64,000 nucleotides of DNA from Perca fluviatilis (GCF_010015445.1 NC_053112.1:8281403-8345402), one strand, 5' to 3'. Numbered from the stretch's first letter, positions 33,001 to 55,737 are shown. Notes: generated by a model not told the origin, from the letters alone. A program made the numbers and translations.

Positions 33001-34778
33001 TGTGTCTGGAGAAATAGAACCAGGAAACGAGTAGGAAATGCAACGCTACCAAGCCCATAGACCGTGACCAAGCCACGGCTTGTAGCTTTCATTTTTAATG
33101 TCTAAGTCGAGCCTGCCACTTATCAGCCAAACAAAAAAAAGAGAGGGGCTACACAATAGCCAATCAGAAAATAGCACTATTTTATCTGGGTACGATTTAA
33201 TGCAGCAACCAATGAAAAAAAGCAAAGCATACAGCCACTTCCCTAAACATTCGCTCATTCAGAGACCAGAGACCCAAACGGGGCTCTGTGTCTGTCAGAC
33301 AGTCTGAGATCTACCGTATCAGCAGAGCAATCACGTAATGCACAGCAGACTATGGTGCCGGTAGATTATTTTCTGAAATATATTGACTATTATAACTTTA
33401 TTTTTCTCAAAGTATCACGACTCCTCCAAAACTCAGATAAAAGAGATATTTTGAATGTGCACAAAGTTTTGAACATGAGCAGAAATCTTGCTCTAACAAA
33501 TGTTATATTACAGTCCAGGGGTTTATTAATTCATTAAAATGAATTAATGTATCATTGACGTGAATAATGGTCATATGCACATTTAAGGAGGTTACTTCCT
33601 CAACAAAAGATGCAAAAGGGAAGAGTAAATGATGCCTAAAGGCTACATGTGTGCTGACTCAGATATAATTAGAAAAGTCGACCTACAGGAGAATAAATAG
33701 ATGAAAGCAATACAGAAGGCCTGAACCTAACTGCCATATATTCCATTATGTTTTTATATTTGGATTTTAATCTATGTTTACCTTTATATAAAGATTTCCA
33801 GCATAAATTGATTCAGAAAAAGGTATAAATAGGTGCATACAAATTCACCAGAATGCAGGAAATGAAGAGTTTAATGCTCAAAATTTTCTGGGGGAGGACC
33901 CCCAGAACCCCTCGTTATCAGAAGTAACCATGCAGAAATTGAATAAATACTTTGTATTTGGTTGAACTGTCAGTGCCATGTGTCAAATCTTTTCTTGTGT
34001 AAATCTGAGCAATTATTAATAATAACAACAAAAACACTAATAATAATAATATTAATGAAACACCCCTATTCCTGCGAATTGTCCAACCCGCCACCAATCT
34101 ATGATCTTTTTTTGGGGCGGGTGGGGGGGTGTCACTCTTGCCTGTCTTCAAAACTTGAGAGCCCTGCTTCTACCTGACACAGCTCAGTAGTCTTTTGTTG
34201 AAATCACAGACTCCAATAGTCGCCGTTGTGCTGGGTATTTATTGATCACAAACTTCTTCATGTCACCGTGCAAGAAACCATGTGTCCATCAAGCTCCATT
34301 AACATACATTTCACAATCCACATGAGCGTTGCGCACTGTAGCAATTTGATGCGGTCAAAACTGTTTGTGCTCCTTCACTTAACAGCACCCCTAGTTACCT
34401 GTTGAAAGGTTCCTACCTATATAGACTTCACTCTTATGCCCACTAGTGCCACCAGTGGACAATTTGTGTCCTACAACCCAATGAAAATGGCTCTTACATT
34501 ACACCAAAGTCGTCACAGAAAATGTAGTTGTCTTACTGTTCATCAATGAGCTGTAACATTTTACATCGTCATAATTCTAATAAAAAGCGTTATTTATTAA
34601 AATGTATAGCCTAAACTTAAACTCATCGTTACCAATAATTAGGGTTAACATTTTTGCCAATAACAAGCAGACTCATATATGAATTAAACTACTCAAACTT
34701 ACCCAGGGTAGTTTTAGCAAACAGCAAACTAGTTAAAAATATCTTCATCATGAAGTCCTGGAGAGAAGTTGTTTTCAT
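23876..34778 (-). CDS. IgV-B: single-V immunoglobulin receptor, type 2 tail
   Basis: Exons: signal 34703-34778, V 25146-25487, stalk 24947-25036, transmembrane 24701-24796, tail 23876-24024. Their lengths sum to 753 bases, an exact 251 codons including stop, with matching phases and GT/AG at every junction. The predicted protein is 250 residues: signal peptide, one V domain, a Ser/Thr/Pro and Glu-rich stalk, one membrane helix and a charged cytoplasmic tail without tyrosine. Intron 1 is 9.2 kb and holds a truncated BEL/Pao retrotransposon and a hAT element. The link between the distant signal exon and V is inferred from strand, phase and order; an extra exon could be missed. The family is probably butyrophilin/MOG-like. 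Confidence 0.6.
24701..24796 (-). CDS. IgV-B exon: transmembrane segment, type 2
   Basis: Acceptor cttccag, donor GTAAGT, 96 bases. It reads GENRKTARAV, then a Leu-rich helix (ILPSLLLLGTLLVLVLM), then RGEI. It is unrelated to the type 1 transmembrane exon. The twin is at 58019-58114. Confidence 0.8.
24858..24876. repeat. Interstitial telomere-like repeat
   Basis: Three CCTAAC units in an intron; the same at 58176-58194 in the duplicate. Confidence 0.8.
24947..25036 (-). CDS. IgV-B exon: stalk
   Basis: Acceptor taaaacag, donor GTAAAT, 90 bases. It encodes SKDQANRTKRNDFSTSGPP followed by an acidic Glu/Ser stretch. The NRT motif is a potential N-glycosylation site. It links V to the membrane helix. 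Confidence 0.75.
25146..25487 (-). CDS. IgV-B exon: V domain
   Basis: 342 bases, open. V-set features: AEGDDVIIRCGLDPPVDL (B strand), LDVARLDLG, YRDRTTLIHEDLIRG, TLKISSVTLSDSGPY (E-F turn), VYVPDL. Where the F-strand cysteine should follow SGPYK there is Val. Cysteines occur at LTC (start) and IIRC, so a standard B-F disulfide cannot form. The same layout is seen in the other copies. Confidence 0.82.
25488..26050. other. Intron 1 of IgV-B, nothing recognised
   Basis: AT-rich sequence between the V exon and the BEL/Pao insertion. Its first 120 bases match the intron next to V2 of IgV-A. Confidence 0.4.
26055..26350 (+). repeat. Probable 5' LTR of the BEL/Pao element
   Basis: Pyrimidine-rich sequence with a TATTTAAGA promoter-like motif near 26158 and a polyadenylation signal near 26302, directly before the first gag frame. 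The exact right end is uncertain; no second LTR exists to compare. Confidence 0.5.
26358..26783 (+). pseudogene. BEL/Pao gag, N-terminal part
   Basis: The frame begins MPHDGGNQPLNLNPP and is rich in Pro, Ser and His. It ends in a stop, with the next gag part in another frame from 27110. I identify it by position, just after the LTR; the sequence itself has weak family signal. Confidence 0.5.
27110..27610 (+). pseudogene. BEL/Pao gag core (DUF1759 type)
   Basis: The segment LLNPNETEHFKYHVLLDHLK, then DALDERYGQPRQLALKELK, is the helical gag core of Pao-type elements. The frame shifts near 27530 at a run of T and continues at 27532-27906. Confidence 0.8.
27532..27906 (+). pseudogene. BEL/Pao gag C-terminus with zinc knuckle
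   Basis: Continues the gag frame after a shift. CAYCRSCEHHISRC fits C-x2-C-x4-H-x4-C. A stop at 27904 precedes two further cysteine/histidine knuckles (CWRCARTHQAAKC and a third near 27970) that are in line with the next frame. Confidence 0.75.
28007..28546 (+). pseudogene. BEL/Pao aspartic protease region
   Basis: The stretch KTLETYAVLDDGSQRTIL has the retropepsin-like D-D-G-S site typical of the DUF1758 protease of Pao elements. It is followed by SLRTVRQDVETLHG and ends in a TAG stop, after which pol restarts at 28597. Confidence 0.75.
28597..30927 (+). pseudogene. BEL/Pao pol: reverse transcriptase, RNase H, integrase start
   Basis: 776 codons. Residues about 45-75 (VNGVECYATPLLRLAKSP) and 115-280 are the reverse transcriptase, with SGDIKG and the catalytic-box line CFYVDNCLQS (Asp269). 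A short stretch after SGDIKG looks missing. RNase H begins near residue 448 (VFCDASEHAYGAVAY) and PRLEL follows; from there the text jumps to RFKVFVGARV, so an inner segment with a catalytic acidic residue seems deleted. The zinc-binding start of integrase (ILHHTGSERL) lies near residue 720. The last 35 or so residues come from unrelated flanking DNA. Confidence 0.82.
30816..32574. other. Intron 1 of IgV-B: repeat-like, no gene
   Basis: The string tcatggatgtattaagag occurs at about 31137 and 32045, flanking 0.9 kb that may be an element or part of one. The minus frame 31230-31427 starts MAAVNGELLAKFL and looks repeat-derived. Sequence near 32340-32480 is the inverted partner of 21300-21460. 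Confidence 0.4.
32181..32211. repeat. (GAG)n microsatellite
   Basis: About ten GAG/AGG units. Confidence 0.95.
32575..34167. mobile_element. hAT-like element in IgV-B intron 1
   Basis: Ends CAGGGCTCTCAAGTGTCACG and AACTTGAGAGCCCTG in inverted orientation, flanked by tcttctac and gcttctac (7 of 8). A shorter relative lies reversed at 60250-60955. The many short frames inside match no transposase. Confidence 0.65.
34168..34702. other. Intron 1 of IgV-B near the signal exon
   Basis: No gene. From about 34500 it is the inverted partner of 21180-21290. Confidence 0.4.
34703..34778 (-). CDS. IgV-B exon: signal peptide (probable)
   Basis: MKTTSLQDFMMKIFLTSLLF then AKTTL and a donor GTAAGT, leaving one base over, the family phase. 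An inner Met-Met-Lys at residue 10 could also serve as start. It is the first minus-strand signal exon upstream of the IgV-B V exon. Confidence 0.6.
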
Positions 34779-35189
34779 GATGACACCTGAGTCGAGATGC
34801 ATCTGATTCTGTCTACAAACACCGGTTAGTTTTTCTGCGCTCATCTTTATTAAAACGCTGTCGGTATCGGGAAGTATCTTTTTATTACAAATTACTCCGC
34901 GCGCTGTGACACTGTTACAATAAGTGACACTACATATTAACCTATTTACATAGACGAACATGATCACAGTTTGCTTTCCAGTCCATAGACTGTAAAACTG
35001 GTTTTATATAGGCTAGTTTTATACAGTGTGTATGGTCCAGTCAGAGCTTACAGTCATTTTACAGTATGGACTACTTTCAGACGCGGAGGGATATCTACCG
35101 AGCCGGAAGACACGAAACTTCACCATGCCGTTATAATAATCGTGCCCGCGCTTTCTACTCGCACGCACGCCTTTTAAGAAAGTGCCCCC

Positions 35190-35555
35190 GATGCTGGGCC
35201 AGTTTCAGAGTTCCTTTTCACAGTGGCAGAAGGTGTGCAGCCTATTTGTGTATTAAAAAGTGAACTAGGGTGTAACTTCCACTGGGGACAAGGGGGATAT
35301 GTCCCCCCCACTTTTTAAATCCCGTTTGTGTCCCCCCCCCCTCCACTTTCAAATTGTGAACATGTTTGACTCCATTTATGATTCTCTCAAGTCTTGGCGA
35401 TCGGCCCCATATATTGAACAATACATACATATTTTTATTATAAATAGTTTAGTACTATTCTTTCTGGAAGAATTTATCAATATGATCAACTTATTAATTT
35501 CCTGGATTTTGTATCATCATAGTCCCTAAATGTTTGTAGAAATGCAAGAAATGGG
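35190..35555. repeat. Inverted partner of 20530-20760
   Basis: The shared marks are ggggacaagggggatatgtc with a C-rich run at 35290-35342, and the sequence around catagtccctaaatg near 35517, both seen reversed near 20560-20690. Confidence 0.8.
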
Positions 35556-35561
35556 ATTTAC

Positions 35562-36003
35562 ATGGAAAAGGTGGTTTCCAATGCAGGGTGGCCGGTGAGG
35601 GATGCGATTATTAAATTCACACATTATAAGGTTATTCACAGGTTTTATTATACACCAGTCAAGCTTCATAAAACGGGCTTAATGAAGGACAATCTGTGTT
35701 GGAAGTGTATGGACGTCACAGGCTCCTACCTCCATCTTTTGTGGGATTGCCCCCTGGTCTTTCCTTTTTGGAAACAAATCATTAAAACTATTGCTGATTG
35801 ATTAGCCACACCACTGCCAGAGTCTCCCCAGCTGTGTCTACTTGGAGATGGGTCCATTTTGCCACCACAGATTTCTAAAGTGGAGTCTGCTCTGACACTA
35901 GCTGGGTTCATCACTGTAGTACGAATCATTCTAGACACCGGGAAAATAAGGCTTAGTTTCACAGTCTGGCTGAAGTTAATGACAGACACGAGTCTCATTT
36001 GAA
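35562..36003 (+). mobile_element. L1-type LINE ORF2 C-terminal fragment
   Basis: The frame reads IKFTHYKVIHRFYYTPVKLH, then LCWKCMDVTGSYLHLLWDCP, the C-terminal region of fish L1/Tx1 ORF2 with its Cys/His motif (C-x2-C then H and C). A stop at 35800 and a frame change follow; the last codons (LMTDTSLI) end near 36000. No upstream reverse transcriptase is present. Confidence 0.8.
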
Positions 36004-37200
36004 GATGTTGTCGCAACACTGAATGATGGTAGAGGTAAATTCTGGTTTCATTTCCTGCATTTTATTCAATTTGAACTGACTAGTGCCCCATAATATAGGC
36101 CTAAATATATATATATAGTTTTTTATGTGTATGTTTTAATTGTGATTTTTTTTTTGTTTTTCTGTCTTTCTTGCCCAGATTGCTGTATAGTGTGTTTAGT
36201 GCTGTTACATGTGGTGTGTTTCTCACATGGAAAAACAACAGAAGGAGAAATGGAAGGTGAGGAGGATTAGAGGAGAGAAAAGGAAGGATAGAGTAGTGAG
36301 GAGAGGAGAGGAGAAGAAATGAGAATCTAAAATGTAGTGTAGTTACTATCACCAATAAGACTTGATGTGTTCTGTTGTTCCAGACCTTTAATGTGATGAA
36401 CCTGTTACAGTGAGTTATGATGATCAAGGAGAGGCAAAAGCACAGATCAGACTTTATGTAAACATAACCTTTAATTTAAAGCTTCAAGTGTTGAGATAAT
36501 CCATAAATACACTGACAACATAATCCATCCATCCATAATCTAATCCCAGTATGGAGACATTCATTCAACACATTTACAGTAAAGCCAAATAATTACAAGT
36601 AATCTGGAGAGAATTGTTAGTTGATCAAGGTGTGTAAACAAAAGGCAGCAGACAGGAAACCTTATCTTATCTCCAGTCTGATCCATAACATGTCACAGAT
36701 GTAACTTGAACTGTTCCTCTTTTCCTTAAATTAAGTGTGCAGCCTGGTCTGATCCCCTTCAAACAGCTATTTATAAAAAAAAAATAAGATAAACTTTAAA
36801 ATCTTAAAAAAATCCAGTTGGATCCTTCTGAATTGAATAAATGTCGTAGATGACCTCGAACCAACCTCTAACCTCGGCTACATCTGTTGTCAACCACTTC
36901 CTTCTGAGGGCTTTCTTACCGACTACATCAACCTTTGTGTTGTCTTCCCGTCAATCTTGAAAAAAACACTTATTTTTTCACAGTTTGTTTTTGCTTTTTC
37001 CAACGTTTTAAATTGTAAAACTTTTCTTCTACACACTTTCAGCGCTTATTTCTACGTCCCATATTTTCTGAAAATTTAAAAACTGGTCAATTTGACCCAA
37101 AGTCAACACAAGGGACATATATATACTTGTTTACAAATCCCTCAACAGTTTCTGGTCTCAAACCCAGGTACAGACTCAGGGCCTGTTTACATGAATACAC
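36004..37200. other. Spacer between IgV-B and IgV-C blocks
   Basis: AT-rich, with purine-rich tracts (36235-36320) and no supported gene. Confidence 0.4.
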
Positions 37201-37408
37201 TATATATCTACTCATTATATTAGATGAACATAAATGGCTGTAGCAGCCATATTACTCTCAAATAAAAGCTGCAGTGCATATAATCACCATGGTGACAAAT
37301 CAAAAAGGTGCAAAGTCACAAAAAATATTTGTATTTTCTAGAATCAGTGTGTGTTTTAATCAACATTTCAGAGCAGAGTTACTGACTACACTTAACTAAA
37401 TTTACCTC

Positions 37409-37678
37409 AGACTGTGAGACTAGTTTACTACAGTACAGAGCAGTACATTAACATGTAACCTTAGACTGTGAGACTAGTTTACTACAGTACAGAGCAGTAC
37501 ATTAACATGTAACCTTAGACTGTGAGACTAGTTTACTACAGTACAGAGCAGTACATTAACATGTAACCTTAGACTGTGAGACTAGTTTACTACAGTACAG
37601 AGCAGTACATTAACATGTAACCTCAGACTGTGAGACTAGTTTACTACAGTACAGAGCAGTACATTAACATGTAACCTT
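37409..37678. repeat. 54-bp minisatellite, 5 copies
   Basis: Same unit as 12871-14220; 270 bases make exactly 5 units between the first and last AGACTG. Confidence 0.95.
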
Positions 37679-38889
37679 AGACTGGATGGAGGACTACTGA
37701 CCGGGATCACGTGATGTTGTTGCTGAAATGTCCTGATTGAAATGTTTGATGCTGAACATCTTGGTGGGTTTAATTGGGCCTTTCACACTTTGACTTCAAT
37801 AAAGGATTAGTGAACTTTCTTCACCTGTAAATCATAAAGTAAACACAGAATCAGAGCAGAAAGAGAAAACTACACACTGAGCAGCACGTTCCCTTTTTAA
37901 ACAGGTTTATTTGAAATGATAAAGATAAGGACAAACATCCAGAAAAGTGCTACAGAGTAAGAAAATGTTGAAGTTTTTACACAGTGTGCTTCACTTCATT
38001 TATTATACAGGAAAGTTAAAAGTAACATTAAGTTAGAGTTTAAACAGGCCTGACTCAGATTCCTGTTCTGCAGAAACATAGAACATAGTTAGGGCACATG
38101 GAGCCTGAAACACTTGTACAGGACATTAGCATACATTAGACATTAGCATGGGCTAGACAGATACAGACAAAGAAAAACAACAATACAGACAAACAAGACT
38201 TGGACAATACATGAACAATCAATGAGTGCAAGTGTAACTGTCGAGAAGGAACAGTTTATATGCCTTTATGAAATATGTGATGGATGGTAGTGTTCTGATG
38301 TGATGGGGAATGTCACTCCAAATGTTGGTGTGTGTATAAAAAAAAGGATTTCTGACCAGAGTTGTTTTTGTATGAGGGGACTGGAATGAATGTCTGTGAA
38401 ACTGACCTAGTGAGATGTACTGGTCTCATATTGTGTGTCGGGAAAAGTGCAGCAAGTGTTGGTGAAGTGCTATTTTGAATCTGAAAAATCTGCTTCACAG
38501 TACATCAGTAAAATAAAATAAATTTAAAAAAATTAAACATCCCGACAAAAAAAACCCAGCTTAAATATTAAACAGAAATGTGCAATAAAAACATGTTAAA
38601 TCTCTTTAAAATGTAAAAACTCTAGAAAGTGATTGTTTTTCCCTGTGAGCACATAGTCATTAAAAATTAAAAAGAAGTAGACATTCAGGAAATACGCTTA
38701 TTTGCTCTCTTTCCAAGAGTTAGATGAGATGATCATTACCATGGTTACAGTTCAGATATGATTTAAGCTTCTCCTGTTTGTCTATAAAGACCTTAACGGT
38801 TAATTTCTTTGGTTATTCTGTACACATGACATCTATCCACCCAGGGAGTAAAATCCTTCCTCTGAGTTGTTTTCTAATCTGAATCTAAG
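37679..38889. other. Duplicated AT-rich non-coding stretch
   Basis: Counterpart of 14221-15005, with about 370 extra bases (roughly 38000-38370) not found in copy 1. No gene seen. Confidence 0.45.
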
Positions 38890-39465
38890 GCCAATCAATC
38901 ACATTTATTTATAATAGCAACCAATGTTGCACAAGGTGTTGTACAGGACAAAGTAGAAATCATTTAAAACATTTACAACATCTAACATTCAAAACATGAA
39001 ACAGTATCACAGTAAAAATGTCAGCCTCAGCTGGGAAAGGCCAGAGAAAAAAGGTGGGTTTTAAGAAGAGATTTAAAATGAGACAGTGAAGAAGTCTGTC
39101 TAATAGGCAGAGGGAGCTCATTCCATATTTTTGGAGCTGCCACAGCAAAAGCACAATCCCATTTAAGTTTCCGCTTTGTTTTAGGGACACTCAGGCACAG
39201 TTGTAGGGGTGAAGCAACTCGGACAGGTAGGATGGAGCTAGACCATTCAAGGATTTAAACACAAGTAAATTAATTTTAAAATGGATCCTAAAATATACGG
39301 GCAGCCAGTGGAGTGAAGCTAAAATGGGGGTAATGTGCTCATATTTAACGTGCTCCAGTTAAGAGACGCGCCGCAGCGTTTTACACCATCTGAAGACGAG
39401 CAACAGATGCGGCACTGATGACTACATACAGGGCGTTACAGTAATCCAACCGAGGGGTCACGAAG
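38890..39465 (-). mobile_element. LINE 3' fragment (CR1/L2 group)
   Basis: Fuller counterpart of 15006-15350. It includes the part around catcggcactgatgac / gttttacaccatctga and ends in the same 3' UTR. It is read on the minus strand and broken by stops. Confidence 0.7.
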
Positions 39466-39720
39466 GCGTGGTTACTGTCTCAAAGGGCCAAAGGACAGAA
39501 GGTGTCACACCTTTCTGGATGATGAATAAAGTCAGTAAGTGAGTGAGTAAGTAACTAACTAAGTAAGTAAGTATCTGTATGCTTGACAGATTGTAAAATG
39601 TGTTACTCGTGATATTTTACTTTGTAATTAGATCAACTTTGCTGTTGTTGAGTAAAAAGCTTTTCTTAAGCTGGTGTAGTTTGGATGTTTTTATGGTTGA
39701 GGGGATGACTGGGTATGGTC

Positions 39721-39788
39721 TCAGACCACCAACTCTCTCAGACCACCGACTCTCTCGGACCACCAACTCTCTCGGACCACCAACTCTC

Positions 39789-39797
<9 letters not shown>
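39721..39797. repeat. Short tandem repeat at the IgV-C stop codon
   Basis: Four units of about 18-19 bases (accaccaactctctcgg type). One unit's worth is present at 17413-17435 in IgV-o. It covers the stop codon and the start of the 3' UTR. Confidence 0.85.
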
Positions 39798-50891
<11,094 letters not shown>

Positions 50892-51620
50892 CGGAATGAG
50901 TTAAAAAGGCAACCAGACTGATAAAGTAATATGTAAACCACAGGACTGCCTGTTGAGTCGGCTGTTGCTTACAGTCTTTAGGAGAACTCGCCGCTGAAGT
51001 CTCAAATGATCCTCGGAGGATCTACTAATGGTGCATTAATCATTCCACCCATATGTCAATGATTCCACCAATCAGAGGCATCACTGTGGGATTGTGGGTA
51101 ATGAAGTACTTATCCAAGACATCACGAATAAAAGACGTTTATCTCAAAACAAGGTTGGTGCCCCATGATTTTTGGCGTCTATATGATCATATAGAATCGC
51201 TTAGTCACGTCGGCATGCTGGTTTTAAGTCTACCATCGACGGTTACCATTTTATGGCTATTTTATATACTCCAATTTGTCAAAGGAGAAAATGCATTACT
51301 TCCGGAATCTGGTGCGGCCGGGACTGCTCTCGGAATCCTCTGTGGGCGGGACGCAAAATTACGAACCCGACTGTTGCTCTATCGGAGCATAAAAAAGGCA
51401 GAAACAACCTCCCGTTTGACTAGTTTCACTTCTTGAAAAGGTCTAAATAACGTGTGACGACCCAAGTAATGACCGATCAATTATTTACGGATTTAAAAAA
51501 GGCCTGCAAATGTTGATTTCAGATAAAGGTTAGATCAGCTCGGAGCAAAGTCTCTAACGTATATAATTATTATTTTATTGTATATTCTGTTGTTGATAGT
51601 CGCCCTCAGTAATCCAGTTA
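50892..51620. other. 5' flank of IgV-C
   Basis: No gene supported. The frame 51053-51436 has no recognised family. Confidence 0.4.
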
Positions 51621-52190
51621 ATAAAGATGATTAACAAAGACTCCAGTAGAAGTGTGAGGGAGCATCTGATGCCCCCACATTTACAACAATGCACCGCTCA
51701 CTATGAAAGACAGTCAGTAATTATATTTTAATGCTAAATAATAACACTACAACAGGCTTTTGCATGAGACTGAGGAAAATGCCATAACCAGAGTATTTTA
51801 AAGTATTTGGTGATTTTAGCTCCACTATTGGTGTTGTGCTTCCACATATAGGCTACACACCTTTATATAAGATAAAACCTGCGTTAATGCCTTTTCTAAC
51901 ATCCTTCATTATGAAACTGCAGTCCATTATTATTTTGGAGGCAAAAGTTAAATTCCAGCCAAATACTAAACACAACAACCCCTAAAATAACAATAAACAC
52001 GTTTGTGAACGGAGATTAAACAGCAAAATATAAAGCATATAAAAACATGTGAATAAATACCTTGTTGTGGAAAGTGTAAAGAAAGTCCACTTGTTTGAAG
52101 CTTTCAGCACAGACTCTCTCTCCCTTCCTGTTACTGCCGCACATGGCCTCTAAGCCCCGCCCCTTTTACTGACTTTCGCGCCATTCATCT
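51621..52190 (-). promoter_or_regulatory. Conserved 5' segment of IgV-C (partner of 11206-11790)
   Basis: Same orientation and distance from the gene start as the partner; it also ends in a pyrimidine-rich part with CTTCCTG and a CCCCGCCCC box (near 52157). Confidence 0.45.
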
Positions 52191-53230
52191 TCTTCTTATC
52201 TTTATGGTTTATTGGCGGTTGGCAAACCAACTTAAAGGTGCATTACCGCCACCAGCTGGACTGGAGTGTGAACGAGAGATAAATGCAGAAAATAAATAAA
52301 CAAAAATAAAAATAAACCTAAATCCTCTTTACTAAATCAATTTCCCTTAAATAGCTTTATAATACAGTGATATACCTTGCCCGCTGGTGACCCCAAAAGC
52401 CCTGCCAATGAAAATGCGTGGTGATCTGCCTTACGAAGTGTCTGGAAAAGGTGCTCTCTCTGGCTGTAGTATTTCTTGCAATGAATTAGGAAATGCTCAA
52501 CAGTTTCTGGCTGATGACAGTTTACACAGTTTCCATTAGAATGTTAATGAATGTTAATCAATGAATAATTAAGACCTGTATGTCCAATTCTGAGACGAGT
52601 AATGATACTTTATTCCCTACATTTAAATCCCACCTTCCTCCCATCACCAACACCACTTTGTAGACTGTAAAGATGTCTTCCTGTTTCACTAATGTCCCAA
52701 CACCCCTGCCATGTTGTTTGTGCATATGTCCTGATGAATGATTTGACTTCCGCTTTGCTCATTGGGACCTGTAGGTCTACATCTGTAATCTTAAGTGCTT
52801 GTTTGGCCAGAATATCCACCTTCTCATGTCTCTCCACACCAGCATGGGCAGGAACCCAAATGAAAGTTGTAAATAAACACTTAACTTGCATTCTGTACAA
52901 TACAATAAATATGTCATTGATGATATCTGTTCTGGATGAGGATCTGCCTGTTCTAATGCTAGACAGTGCAGAAAAACTGTCGGATGCAATAACAGTTTTG
53001 GATAAACCGTTCTCCTCTATCCACCGTAATGCCAGTAACACTGCCATCAACTCTGTAGTGTATACTGATAAATGATCAGATTACCTTTTCTTTATTGATG
53101 TATCACTCACTGGGATATACACTGCTGCACCTACACACCCTTTTTCTGGATCTTTAGAGCCATCTATGAAAATGAAAACCGAGTCTACGTCACAGTCCCT
53201 CCCAACGACTTGTATATATATGAATGGACG
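52182..53230 (-). mobile_element. I-clade (Nimb-like) LINE: RNase H and C-terminal part
   Basis: Minus-strand frames give an RNase H domain: FIDGSKD (first Asp), TTELMAVLLALRW (Glu), VIASDSFSAL (Asp), FIWVPAHAGVERHEKVD (His, Asp). After a frame break comes NCVNCHQPETVEHFLIHC, the C-x2-C-x7-H-x4-C motif ending such ORFs, then KLFKGN and a stop near 52350. A TAA interrupts before TTEL. The 3' UTR has tggcggttggcaaaccaact, usual for this group. Confidence 0.82.
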
Positions 53231-54069
53231 GTCTATGGTCTCTCCACATTCTTCTTTCATATTACATTGTTATAATCATTTCTCTTTCCTATATTACAAG
53301 CTTTTTACAACATAAAAATAGATCAATAACTATGATTACCATACTCCTTAATGTAAATATACAATATTTATTGCATTTTCAGATAAACTTATTTACGTTG
53401 TTGTCGCCATCTTTCACCCCCCCTAAAAATGAACCAAAGATAATAAAAAGCACTACTGATGAGGACCAGCAGGGGGCGCTGCAGCACTGAGAATCTCAGC
53501 ATTTCTTTTTGTTTTCAGCTTTATGAAGATGCATCTTCCAGCTGATCCGAGAGGCTTTTTAAAGACTTTATTTAGCTTAAGAAGGAGGAGAGTTTTCTCA
53601 ACACATAAAGGAATATTATATCCTTCAGTTCATCACAAACATTCAACATCAACACATCTGGAGATAAATACAAATAGAATAGAAAAAAATAAGCAAAATA
53701 CACACGCAAATACATTCACAAATTCATTAGCAGAAGGAGCTTGACCATGTAGTCATTTAAAAATAAGATTTCAGTTTGAATAACTTCTACAGTTGATGGC
53801 TTTGCAGACAAAAACAATAAATATGTATATTAACAAAGTGCAACATCAACAAAAAAAGCAAAAAGAAAGTGCAGCAAATAAAATCCTACGTCATCATCCA
53901 GCAGTTGTGTTCACTGATTGTCACCATTTCCCCTGACGGCCTGATTCAGCCCCAGATATTAAAGAGATAAAGTCATAAAGGAGCTGAAGCCTTCACATAG
54001 TTTGGTGTCCAGCAGAGAGATCTTCACAGCAGTCTGAACCAGCTTCACATGAAGACCTATATATACCAA
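53231..54069. repeat. Start of segmental duplication copy 2
   Basis: 53535-54069 matches 22450-22960 in direct orientation. 53231-53534 shows nothing recognisable. Confidence 0.7.
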
Positions 54070-54731
54070 TACGATGGAGCATTAGGACCACATCAAGGGG
54101 AACATTTATTTTTTATTTATTTTTTGCATTTCTAGAATAATGTCGAGATTAAAGTTGAAATGTCGAGAATAAATTCAACTCCTTCATCACTTCATCACAT
54201 TAGAGCGACTGTCCTCCATGCCAGCTGCCATGTGGGCAACATCGCAGATAGGCTACGGGTTACATCCTCGCCTGAGCTCCACTCCTTCAGGATCAAACTA
54301 TTGGATCAATTGTCTTATTGGGTCTTGTGATACAACATATGCGTAGGTGTAACCATGGATACCCTTATTGCATCTGTCCATTACAAGCTACTTCAGTTTG
54401 CAGGAATACGGCCACCTCTACCAATATGTGTGGTTTCTCCTTCTGAACAGACTTATCACCATACTGTGTTTATGTGCTAAAAGAGAAATAATTCCCTTGT
54501 TATTAAAACTGATTCTGAAGTATAACTTCACGAGTTCATATAGGCCTTCACAAGGCATTTAGAAGACTATAGGTAAAGCTAGTAGTTTGGTTTATTCTCA
54601 AAAGTCTGACTGGATTCTTGAAATGTCAACTTTATTCTCGTCATGTTGACTTTATTCTCAAAATGCAAAATAAATAAAATATCTTGCTCCTTAATTTTTT
54701 TCCCTTAATGTGGCCTAATGCTCCGTTGTAT
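54070..54731. mobile_element. MITE with GGAGCATTAGG-type inverted ends
   Basis: The left end acgatggagcattaggacca and the right end read in reverse, acaacggagcattaggcca, match. It splits a block that is continuous at 22960-22975. It carries tracts of gaataaagt/ttattctc alternation and a gene-like patch near 54200-54260, but no transposase. Confidence 0.7.
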
Positions 54732-55003
54732 ACTAGTTTGAGATTAAATTTACTTTTATTTTTAACTTTTTCTGGGGGGGCTTTTTTTCCCCCTCAGAGT
54801 GAGATCCAGAGGATAGACAGGGAAGGTGGAGAGAGATGGGGAACGCTCTCACTGGGCGAGCTAGTTCAAGTTACTTTGAATGTTGTTAAACGATGGAAAG
54901 CAGCTTTCGTTATGTCCCTGATATTACTTTAAGAGTCCCAACTCACGGTGAGGTTAAGGCCACAGACGGTAAAAATAACGGACAAAGCCTCTAGGTGATC
55001 TAA

Positions 55004-55408
55004 CAGGGGGGTCAAACTCATTTTCCCAGAGGGCCACACTGGAAAAAGAGAATCACCCCAAGGGCCAGACATGGAGAGTTTATTGACGTGCTTTTGTTAC
55101 TGCAGGTCTCTTTTTTAACATATTGGTAGTTTTTTTTCCTCATTTTTGTTGATTTTGTTCTGACTTTTTTGTGGCTTTCTCAGACATTTCTCACCTTTTT
55201 GTAAATTTGTTGCTTTTTACGACATTTTTGTTGACATGAAGTCCTACAAAAGTCAAACTCTATTGCAGTTTAAAAAACACTTTCCTGTGTTTTTGGTTTC
55301 GCGCACAACTAGATAATGTATTGTGAACCCAAACTGATATACGGGCCGGATCTAAATCTGCAACTGGCCGGATTTGGCCCGCGGGCCTTGAGTTTGACAC
55401 GTGTTCTT
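55004..55408. mobile_element. hAT MITE with target duplication
   Basis: Starts CAGGGGGGTCAAACTC; the right side has GAGTTTGACACGTGTTCTT. Flanked by ggtgatctaa on both sides (8-bp duplication TGATCTAA inside a 10-base repeat). The text gggccggatc / gatttggcccgcgggcc is a familiar inner part of such elements. Confidence 0.85.
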
Positions 55409-55626
55409 GGTGATCTAACCCTGGTCAAGGTGTACCCATGCAGGAATACCCCACATAATAAAGGGGCTTTGAGCTTAACGTCGGCATGCTAACACGCTTA
55501 TAATGACAATGTTAGCATGCTAATGTCTAACTGGTGATTTTACATGTTGGCATGCTAACGGTTGCTAATTAGCAGTAAACACAAAGTACAGCAGAGGTAC
55601 CAATGTTGACCTGATCATGGTGCAAG

Positions 55627-55737
55627 AGCACGGGTCTCAAACTCGCGGCCCGGGGGCCATTGAGGCCCGTGGGATGATAAGTTGTGACCCAGGCTCTACC
55701 TCCAGCAGCCCCCAGTAAGTTGAGTTTGAGACCCCTG
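55627..55737. mobile_element. Short hAT-like MITE
   Basis: cgggtctcaaactc at left and gagtttgagacccctg at right are inverted. No sure target duplication. Confidence 0.65.

Noticed and set aside
51053..51436. 127-codon plus frame upstream of IgV-C
   Set aside because: No domain recognised and not conserved upstream of IgV-A.
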